DNA from: Treponema sp.
Lineage (GTDB): Bacteria; Spirochaetota; Spirochaetia; Treponematales; Breznakiellaceae
Assembly (NCBI GenBank): GCA_009784995.1
Contig: WQXE01000114.1
Coordinates: forward strand, 1 to 6,131
Direction of reading: 5' to 3'
DNA length: 6,131 bases
Shown here: piece after piece, positions 1-4,290 of the stretch
How positions within the stretch are numbered: position 1 is the first letter of the stretch
Layout: each line of letters begins with the position of its first letter
Position numbers and translations under genes: made by a program
The notes under the pieces: model-generated
The model's input: only the letters and a program-made list of their open reading frames with translations
What the model was told of the DNA's origin: nothing
The model's database searches: none

Positions 1-1166
1 GAATTTGTAAAAAAGTAACGAATTTCGTAAATTCCCCACTCTGTTTGCATGTATTTGCCGTTTGCGGTCCTGGAAACCGTTGTTTCATGCACATCCAACT
101 CTTTTGCGATGTCTGAAAGGGTAAGGGGAGCCAAAGATTTGGGACCGTTTAAAAAAAAGGAACGCTGAAACTCTAAAATAGCGTTCGCGACCCTTATTAA
201 TGTCTGGTTTCGCTGGCTTAAATGATTGATAAAAAGCCGAGCCTCCCTGATGTTTTCCCTTGCGAAATTTCGTGCCGCAGCATCTTTGCTTTCGCCGAAT
301 TTTTCAAAATTGGAACTGATACCCAAAACGGGGAAAACATCGTCATTTAGTTTGATGGTAAATTCGTCATTGTCTCTTTCAACTTTTATGTCTGGAATGA
401 CATAACGCACTTCGTTTGACATCGAAACAAAAGCCCTGCCAGGATATGGAGAAAGTGTTTTTAAAAAGTCGCAAATATCACGTGTATCTTCTTCGTCCAG
501 CCCGATTTTTTTCGCGAGAACGCTGTATTTTTCCCGTTCCAAAAGTTCAAGTTCGTCCAGTATTTTTTCTATAAAATTATTCAAATTATCTCTCGTAAAG
601 GCGTCGAACCTGTGGTTCGCAAGGCGCATAGATTCAGAGGAGAGAGTAATTTGACTTTGTAATGATTCTTTATAGTTATTTGTACAACAGCCTATTGGAT
701 CAAGTCTCTGGACTAATTTTATAGCTTCGGTTAGCCCTGGCTGTTCTTCCGCGAAAAGGGTTTGCGGTTTTTCTTTATGAAAGCCGTCGTCATTTAGGTT
801 TTGAATTAACGTTTCAGCGATGATCCTCAATTTTTTATCTACAGGCTCAAGCTGTAATTGACGCAGTAAATGTTCTTGTAAAGTTTCGGATCGGGTAAGA
901 GTGCCTTCGATAAAACGCCTGTGTTCGTCCGAAACCTGCTGGCTTTTTCTGGTGCTGTTGGAAATTGTTTTTACATTTTTATATTCTTCCAGAGGAACAG
1001 TGCTTTTGTCATCGATTAATTCCAATGCGGGGTTTTTTTCCAGCTCCTGTTCGATCCTTTCGCGCAGTTCCGTGATAGGCATTCCCATCAGTTTTATCGA
1101 CAGAAGCATCTGCGGATTCATTTTGAGACGCTGTTCCTGTACAAACGACGGCCGCTGTAGCTGCAT
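1..1166 (-). CDS. rpoN: RNA polymerase sigma-54 factor, C-terminally truncated by window edge
   Basis: Encodes sigma-54, the alternative sigma factor that recruits RNA polymerase to -24/-12 promoters opened by AAA+ enhancer-binding activators. I translated it directly: 388 codons are open with no frameshift up to the window edge. The N-terminus, MQLQRPSF followed by IKLMGMPITELRERIEQELE and KNPALE, is the family's activator-interacting region I. The core-binding region follows (LDPIGC at about 155-160, SPYPGRAFVS further on). Then comes the DNA-binding helix-turn-helix (LTLSDIAKELDVHETTVSR, about 350-368) and GKYMQTEWGIYEIRYFF. The missing part should be about 80-100 residues, including the RpoN box (ARRTVAKYR in the family). 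The ATG at 1164-1166 is chosen because MQLQ is the family start, although no clear Shine-Dalgarno precedes it. Where many family members read GVGARDL, this one reads GCCTNNY. Residues 181-188 lie on a repeat shared with the folC-like gene. The family call is secure. Confidence 0.96.
   Translation of the reverse strand, partial: MQLQRPSFVQEQRLKMNPQMLLSIKLMGMPITELRERIEQELEKNPALELIDDKSTVPLEEYKNVKTISNSTRKSQQVSDEHRRFIEGTLTRSETLQEHLLRQLQLEPVDKKLRIIAETLIQNLNDDGFHKEKPQTLFAEEQPGLTEAIKLVQRLDPIGCCTNNYKESLQSQITLSSESMRLANHRFDAFTRDNLNNFIEKILDELELLEREKYSVLAKKIGLDEEDTRDICDFLKTLSPYPGRAFVSMSNEVRYVIPDIKVERDNDEFTIKLNDDVFPVLGISSNFEKFGESKDAAARNFARENIREARLFINHLSQRNQTLIRVANAILEFQRSFFLNGPKSLAPLTLSDIAKELDVHETTVSRTANGKYMQTEWGIYEIRYFFTN
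605..625. repeat. In-frame copy of a short palindromic repeat inside rpoN
   Basis: The plus strand reads CGAACCT, two variable bases, then GGTTCGCAAGGC. The same 21 bp occurs at 4394-4414 on the opposite strand with only the two central bases different (19/21). The centre is a small hairpin (CGAACC/GGTTCG). In rpoN it encodes about residues 181-188 (RLANHRFD), in a segment between the LDPIGC motif and the helix before KYSVLAKK, where sigma-54 proteins vary in length. I infer a dispersed palindromic element tolerated in a coding region. Chance similarity is possible but not attractive at this length. Confidence 0.5.
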
Positions 1167-1261
1167 AGCTAATGATAGCAGAAATTTATGCTGTTATATA
1201 CATGTATAAAAGGAAGAAAAGCGATCTGCGGAAATCCTTGTCAGCTATTCCATCACATACA
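1167..1261 (-). other. rpoN leader region with a TATACATGTATA palindrome
   Basis: This is the spacer between the left repeat arm and the rpoN start codon. It contains a perfect 12-bp palindrome, TATACATGTATA, at 1197-1208. It is A+T-rich and overlaps a possible -10 (TATACA or TATATA on the minus strand), but I find no convincing -35 and no Shine-Dalgarno before the rpoN ATG. The rpoN promoter is probably here or inside the repeat arm. I see no gene. Confidence 0.35.
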
Positions 1262-1520
1262 TAGTACAGGCGGCGCATGTTTCTGTTCAGAAAAACGCTG
1301 GAAGAGTCTGCTTTCGGAGCCATCCTGTGTCAAAAATGAAGAAATTATTATTAACCCTAGAAAGATATACGCATTTTAGACACAGGACTTTTATTCTCTC
1401 TAATTTTCGTTACTTGTTTACATGTCTCCTGCCGCAGGGAATTCCAGAAATGTTTTTCTGCCCAGCCCCTGCTCCGCCTGTAAAAAGAAAGTTATTAAAA
1501 ACATTATATGTTACAGGTGT
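1262..1520 (-). repeat. Left arm of a long imperfect inverted repeat
   Basis: Read on the minus strand, this segment matches the plus strand of 2598-2853 at about 80% identity by eye. It includes an exact 26-bp block (1383-1408 against 2708-2733) and an exact block containing CTGCGGCAGGAGACAT. Homology stops sharply at the outer edge, which in this orientation reads CCGCCTGTACT. At the inner edge it fades near 1510-1520. Within the arm, ACAGGCGG near the inner side and CCGCCTGT at the outer edge are inverted copies of each other, so the arm itself resembles a small element with 8-bp terminal inverted repeats. The arm has no long reading frame on the minus strand, and plus-strand frames crossing it are not preserved in the other arm, so I treat it as non-coding. 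Confidence 0.8.
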
Positions 1521-1571
1521 GTCACCGTGTTTTACGCTTCTACCTGATATAATTTACATCATTTTTCAGCG

Positions 1572-1880
1572 TTACCTTAGCTGGTTCATGACACTTAAAA
1601 TTGCTTTTATATTTTCATCTGCATATTGCTGTAAAATATTTTTCTCTTCATTTGAAAGAAGCGCATCAGCTTTTAATAATTCATATGGTTCAATCTTTAA
1701 TACAGAAGCTATTTTTACTAGTGTATTTGGTGAAATCCAAGCTTTACACCGCTCAATATCACTTAAGAAATTTGTAGATATATCTACTTTTTCTGCTAAA
1801 GTTGTTTGAGATAGATTATTTATTTGCCGGCAACGTTTAATATTATTGCTTAATATACCCCTAAGTTCTAGTTCTTCCAT
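1572..1880 (-). CDS. XRE/Cro-family helix-turn-helix transcriptional regulator
   Basis: A 102-residue cytoplasmic DNA-binding protein. Residues about 13-69 form a typical HTH_3 (Cro/C1) domain: NIKRCRQINNLSQTTLAEKV, then the recognition helix region STNFLSDIERCK, then SPNTLVKIASVLKIEPYELL. The remaining 30 or so residues (SNEEKNILQQYADENIKAIL) look like a short helical tail, possibly for dimerisation. The ATG at 1878-1880 is the only start before the domain; a weak AAGG lies about 10 bases upstream. The gene is divergent from the small ORF and the exported-protein gene. The intergenic region holds a perfect palindrome and two further ATATCG sites, so autoregulation and control of the neighbouring genes are likely. 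Small XRE proteins also act as phage repressors and antitoxins, but nothing here shows a toxin. The target and signal are unknown. Confidence 0.9.
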   Translation of the reverse strand: MEELELRGILSNNIKRCRQINNLSQTTLAEKVDISTNFLSDIERCKAWISPNTLVKIASVLKIEPYELLKADALLSNEEKNILQQYADENIKAILSVMNQLR

Positions 1881-1894
1881 TATTTATTTACCTT

Positions 1895-1904
1895 ATATCG
1901 ATAA
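1895..1904. promoter_or_regulatory. Secondary ATATCG site upstream of the HTH gene
   Basis: ATATCGATAA contains the self-complementary TATCGATA (1896-1903). It shares the ATATCG core with the main operator palindrome 50 bp away. It lies between the HTH start codon and its probable promoter, a position suited to autorepression. Weak TTGAAT and TTTAAT hexamers facing the HTH gene lie just upstream of it on the minus strand. Confidence 0.35.
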
Positions 1905-1918
1905 TTAAAGCTATTAGC

Positions 1919-1947
1919 TTGACAAAAATTCAAATAGGTAATAGTAT
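1919..1947 (+). promoter_or_regulatory. Probable sigma-70-type promoter for the small ORF and exported-protein gene
   Basis: A consensus -35 hexamer TTGACA (1919-1924) is followed after 17 bp by TAGTAT (1942-1947), four of six matches to TATAAT. The start of transcription would fall near 1953-1955, inside the operator palindrome. Bound regulator would then block initiation. Confidence 0.65.
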
Positions 1948-1972
1948 TAAATATCGGTATTACCGATATTTA
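1948..1972. promoter_or_regulatory. Operator-like perfect palindrome
   Basis: TAAATATCGGTA, one central T, then its exact reverse complement: a 25-bp palindrome with 12-bp arms. It begins immediately after the -10 hexamer of the plus-strand promoter and lies between two divergent genes, one encoding a Cro/C1-type DNA-binding protein. This is the classic position for the binding site of such a dimeric repressor. Protein binding is inferred. Confidence 0.75.
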
Positions 1973-2003
1973 TAGAATTAATTAATCATTCTTTGGAGGT
2001 TTT

Positions 2004-2075
2004 ATGTATAACAATATCGGAATTAAAATAAAATTAAGAAGGAAAGTAATGACTTTAATTAAGGATAAAATATGA
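2004..2075 (+). CDS. 23-residue small ORF, translationally coupled to the exported-protein gene
   Basis: The ATG at 2004-2006 is preceded by a strong GGAGG Shine-Dalgarno sequence (1995-1999) at normal spacing. The frame runs 23 codons and stops at TGA 2073-2075, overlapping the ATG of the next gene as ATGA. This is the arrangement of a translated leader or a coupled small protein. The peptide starts MYNNIGIKIKLRRKV and is strongly basic (no fewer than seven Lys/Arg). Its beginning resembles the first helix of an XRE domain (the IGxKIKxLR pattern), so it may be the stub of a broken regulator gene or a small basic peptide in its own right. An ATATCGG half-site lies within it at 2014-2020. That it is translated is likely from the ribosome binding site; its function is unknown. 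Confidence 0.55.
   Translation: MYNNIGIKIKLRRKVMTLIKDKI
2014..2020. promoter_or_regulatory. Downstream operator half-site
   Basis: ATATCGG repeats the core of one arm of the palindrome at 1948-1972, about 50 bp downstream and inside the small ORF. It could be a weak auxiliary site for the same regulator. A chance match of seven A+T-rich bases is also possible. Confidence 0.25.
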
Positions 2076-2605
2076 AAAAATCAACTAAACGTAAAATACT
2101 GGCAAGTGTATTGGCCATCGTAAAAGTTCTAACCCCATCGGTAACGGCCCTCGCTTTTATAACTTGTGACAACCAGGCAGAGGAAAATACAGATCATCTA
2201 ATTGTTAGACATCGGAGTAAAAAAATAACAAATTTGTTTGACAATAATGCATCGGTAACTGTTCAGGGTATTTTTAATGAAGCCGATTTAGATATCGCCG
2301 CCAATAAAATTAGAGATGCGTTTAACTATAGATTTTTCAATGAATCGTATGATACCCAACAGACTACATTTAGAGCCGTATATACTAACAAGCAAATCAT
2401 TATTGCATTGGAAAAGAACCCAACTTTTACCCAGTATAACGCAACTCTTAATGGAAGTTCTTTTTCCATTAATTACGCCATTCTGGATAATACAGACACA
2501 TTAAAATTCGCATTACATCGTGCAACTCAAGTATTAGGCGGCAATACATTCACACCAGAAATAGTCAAAGTAATTCCAACTGTAAAAAAGATGATGCACA
2601 TGTAA
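2072..2605 (+). CDS. Exported protein of unknown function
   Basis: A 177-residue protein I do not recognise. It begins with a basic stretch (MKKSTKRK) and a hydrophobic segment (ILASVLAIVKVL, about 9-20, continuing to TALAFITC). This is a secretion signal with two readings: signal peptidase I cleavage after ALA-28, or a lax lipobox ending at Cys-32 (F-I-T-C). Spirochaete lipoboxes are permissive, but Thr at -1 is unusual. The mature part is polar and mixed alpha/beta, with QGIFNEADLDIAANKIRDAF near 66-85, and shows no catalytic motif I can name. The ATG has its own AAGGA six bases upstream and overlaps the stop of the preceding small ORF, so coupling is likely. It is presumably controlled by the divergent HTH regulator. 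The stop codon lies at the inner edge of the right repeat arm. Confidence 0.75.
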   Translation: MKKSTKRKILASVLAIVKVLTPSVTALAFITCDNQAEENTDHLIVRHRSKKITNLFDNNASVTVQGIFNEADLDIAANKIRDAFNYRFFNESYDTQQTTFRAVYTNKQIIIALEKNPTFTQYNATLNGSSFSINYAILDNTDTLKFALHRATQVLGGNTFTPEIVKVIPTVKKMMHM

Positions 2606-2853
2606 TATGTACCGCTTTTTATTACTTTCTTTGTACAGGCGTAGCATGGGGTGGGCAGAAAAATATTTCTAGAATTCTCTGCGGCAGGAGACATTTATTC
2701 AAGCTAAGAAAATTAGAGAGAATAAAAGTCCTGCGTTAAAAATGTACATAGCTTTCTTTGTTAAATAAATAATTCTTCATTTTTAAAGTAGGATAGCTCC
2801 GAAAGCAGGTTCGTCTAGTGTTTTTTTGAACAGCAGCAAACACCGCCTGTACT
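2598..2853 (+). repeat. Right arm of a long imperfect inverted repeat
   Basis: This is the partner of the arm at 1262-1520, in opposite orientation. Conserved blocks include ATTACTTTCTTTG.TACAGGCG, GGGCAGAAAAA.ATTTCT, CTGCGGCAGGAGACAT, the exact 26-bp block at 2708-2733, TAGCTCCGAAAGCAG (differing in one base between arms) and CCGCCTGTACT at the outer end. Within this arm GTACAGGCG (2633-2641) and CGCCTGTAC (2844-2852) form perfect 9-bp terminal inverted repeats, giving a unit of about 220 bp. The inner few bases overlap the stop codon of the exported-protein gene. Nothing in it looks protein-coding. The stretch 2606-2907 contains only this arm and the hemerythrin promoter and leader. Confidence 0.8.
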
Positions 2854-2872
2854 TTATAAATTAATTTCTCCA

Positions 2873-2900
2873 TGTTATAATGTAGTTCTATTATTGGAGG
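2873..2900 (+). promoter_or_regulatory. Extended -10 promoter and ribosome binding site of the hemerythrin gene
   Basis: TGTTATAAT (2873-2881) is an extended -10 element with a perfect TATAAT. A weak -35, TTTATA at 2853-2858, sits 17 bp upstream at the outer edge of the repeat arm. GGAGG (2896-2900) lies seven bases before the ATG. The leader would be about 20 nt. The repeat therefore ends just where the promoter begins. Confidence 0.65.
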
Positions 2901-2907
2901 TATTAAT

Positions 2908-3387
2908 ATGGTTGTAAATAATGATTTGATTACGTGGTCTGATAAGTTTTCCAGCGGGGTAAAACTGATAGACGATCAACATAAGGAATTGGTGGAGCTG
3001 GTAAACGAAATGTTTAACCATGTTACAGGTAATGATCTTCAGGAGCATAATTATTTTAACAGGGTTATTAACGACGCGGTTTCATATGTTAAAAAGCACT
3101 TTACCACAGAAGAAAAATTAATGATCGCGACCAAATTCGACGGTTATGCCGAACATAAAAAAGAACACGAAACTTTTATTCTTGCTGTTGTAGAAAATAT
3201 TAAAGATTACGAAGCCGGAAAAAGACTGACACTTTCTACTTTTACAAGATTTTTAAAAGACTGGGTTTTATCTCATATCGCTTTAATGGATAAAAAATAT
3301 TTTGAGTATTTTAAAAAGGTTGCCACAAGGAAAGCTGACGGTAAACTGAGTATTAATTCGGAAGATATACGCAACGCCTCGGTTTAG
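2908..3387 (+). CDS. Bacteriohemerythrin (single-domain O2-binding di-iron protein)
   Basis: A 159-residue cytoplasmic four-helix protein that binds O2 reversibly at a non-haem di-iron centre. In anaerobes and microaerophiles it is thought to sense, store or scavenge oxygen. All seven expected ligands are present: His25 (DDQHKEL), His64 and Glu68 (HFTTEE), His83 and His87 (HKKEH), His123 and Asp128 (HIALMD). The spacings 4, 15, 4, 36 and 5 between successive ligands from His64 onward match the family exactly. The N-terminal ITWSDKFSSGVKLIDDQH is canonical. No receiver, methyl-accepting or GGDEF domain is attached, so it is a free-standing form. A 25-residue C-terminal tail (RKADGKLSINSED) extends past the last helix. 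The start is set by GGAGG and the conserved N-terminus. It is monocistronic and convergent with the hydrolase gene. Confidence 0.97.
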   Translation: MVVNNDLITWSDKFSSGVKLIDDQHKELVELVNEMFNHVTGNDLQEHNYFNRVINDAVSYVKKHFTTEEKLMIATKFDGYAEHKKEHETFILAVVENIKDYEAGKRLTLSTFTRFLKDWVLSHIALMDKKYFEYFKKVATRKADGKLSINSEDIRNASV

Positions 3388-3394
3388 GTGTCAG

Positions 3395-4255
3395 TTACTC
3401 TTTGAGCGTACAGTTTATTGTCGCGCGGGCGTTTGCCATAAAAGCCTCTTTCGGCTGGAAGGAAAGTAAAGTTTCGTTGCCGTATTTTTTGAAAAAAAGG
3501 TCGAGCATTTCTTCTTCGTTGTGATTTTTTTCTTTCATTTCTATAATAAAATCCCGGCAGGTTACATTGGCGGTTAGCGCTTTATCAAAATATTCGTTTG
3601 TGTCTTCGTCGTTTGCGATTCCGCGATGAGGCAGTGACAAAAATTTGTAAGGCATATCGCGGCATTTTTCTATCGATTTTATCGAATCATTATAACTTGT
3701 TAAATAACATGGATACATAAAACCGTCGGGCATCAATACACCGGGCGTTTCATTTAATAGAAGCAATCGCATTTCCGGAATGAAATAACAAAGTGAATCC
3801 CGTGTGTGCCCTGGTGTTTCCAAAACTTCGACACTTATTTCTCCCAATGGGATTTTATCACCGTCTTTTACAATAATATCCGCCGCGAACGCGTCATCGT
3901 TATAGGATAAATCGCGTGTTATTCCATTTGTCTTCGCGGCATTGAGCGATAACTCGCGGATAACCCTGCGAGGTGTATCTTTTAGAAGTACTGCGGCTCC
4001 GGCTTGACATGTTACAATTTGAACATCGGACCAAACATTTCTAAAAAACGGAAGCGCACCAATATGATCGTAATGTGTATGTGTCATAAAAATATAATCT
4101 AAGGGTCTGTCTTTAAGAGCGTTTTTTACATTATTTATGGTTTCGTCCGCGCAGAATAACATGCCGCAGTCAAAAAGAGCGGTTTTTTCCTTTCCGATTA
4201 AAAGCTGACCTTCGCTTGAATTGTGTACTATGCAATTTATATATCTATCCATCAT
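3395..4255 (-). CDS. Metallo-beta-lactamase-fold hydrolase
   Basis: A soluble MBL-fold protein of 286 residues. The metal-binding motif is THTHYDH (His59, His61, Asp63, His64 from this start). Then come GHT (His150) and LPHRG (His210), so the usual two-metal site is nearly complete. The residue that normally bridges the metals, usually Asp, appears to be Glu (LLLLNETPG, about 169), a variation I recall in some MBL subfamilies. The substrate cannot be read from sequence; thioesterase, lactonase and glyoxalase II-like roles are all possible. The frame is open upstream to a GTG at 4369, inside the folC-like gene. I choose the ATG at 4253-4255, with another ATG directly after it, because MBL homology begins there (NCIVHNSSEGQLLIG). 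No clear ribosome binding site precedes it. It lies 35 bp after the folC-like stop and is probably co-transcribed with it. Confidence 0.88.
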   Translation of the reverse strand: MMDRYINCIVHNSSEGQLLIGKEKTALFDCGMLFCADETINNVKNALKDRPLDYIFMTHTHYDHIGALPFFRNVWSDVQIVTCQAGAAVLLKDTPRRVIRELSLNAAKTNGITRDLSYNDDAFAADIIVKDGDKIPLGEISVEVLETPGHTRDSLCYFIPEMRLLLLNETPGVLMPDGFMYPCYLTSYNDSIKSIEKCRDMPYKFLSLPHRGIANDEDTNEYFDKALTANVTCRDFIIEMKEKNHNEEEMLDLFFKKYGNETLLSFQPKEAFMANARATINCTLKE

Positions 4256-4290
4256 GGTAGAAATATTTTGCCATGTTTTTTGACTTTTTT

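Larger units (their letters stand above)
1262..2853. mobile_element. Candidate inverted-repeat-bounded cassette (regulator + small ORF + exported protein)
   Basis: Two arms of about 250 bp in inverted orientation enclose a 1.1-kb core with a divergent HTH regulator gene and an exported-protein gene. The outer ends are matched (AGTACAGGCGG on the left, CCGCCTGTACT on the right), as expected of an element's termini. The core is visibly richer in A+T than the flanking rpoN and folC-like genes. I see no transposase, integrase or recombinase and no clear target-site duplication outside the ends. The unit may therefore be a non-autonomous or decayed element, or simply a gene pair between two independent copies of a dispersed repeat. 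The arms are seen directly; mobility is inference. Confidence 0.35.

Noticed and set aside
901..1209. Plus-strand open frame of 102 codons
   Set aside because: It lies antisense to the rpoN 5' region, is rich in Ser/Cys without family resemblance, and has no ribosome binding site. It is a shadow of rpoN.
1188..1379. Plus-strand open frame of 63 codons running into the left repeat arm
   Set aside because: No ribosome binding site, and the frame is not preserved in the other repeat arm, so coding is unlikely.
1511..1532. ACAGGTG..CACC.TGT stem considered as a terminator for the HTH gene
   Set aside because: The stem is short with a bulge, and the nearest T-run on the minus strand is over 10 bases away, so it is not a convincing intrinsic terminator.
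1327..1809. Plus-strand open frame of 160 codons through the left arm and antisense to the HTH gene
   Set aside because: The second half is the complement of the clear XRE gene. The first half (MFFCPAPAPP) lies in the repeat, and the equivalent frame in the right arm differs. I treat it as non-coding.
2316..2504. Plus-strand frame inside the exported-protein gene
   Set aside because: Out-of-frame overlap with no ribosome binding site; shadow.
1572..2605. Toxin-antitoxin reading of the XRE gene and its neighbour
   Set aside because: The partner is divergent and carries an export signal, and no toxin fold is recognisable. An XRE domain alone is not enough.
1262..2853. Active invertible (phase-variable) segment
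   Set aside because: The arms are only about 80% identical and no recombinase is present, so present-day inversion by homologous recombination is unlikely. Kept only as a possible past state.
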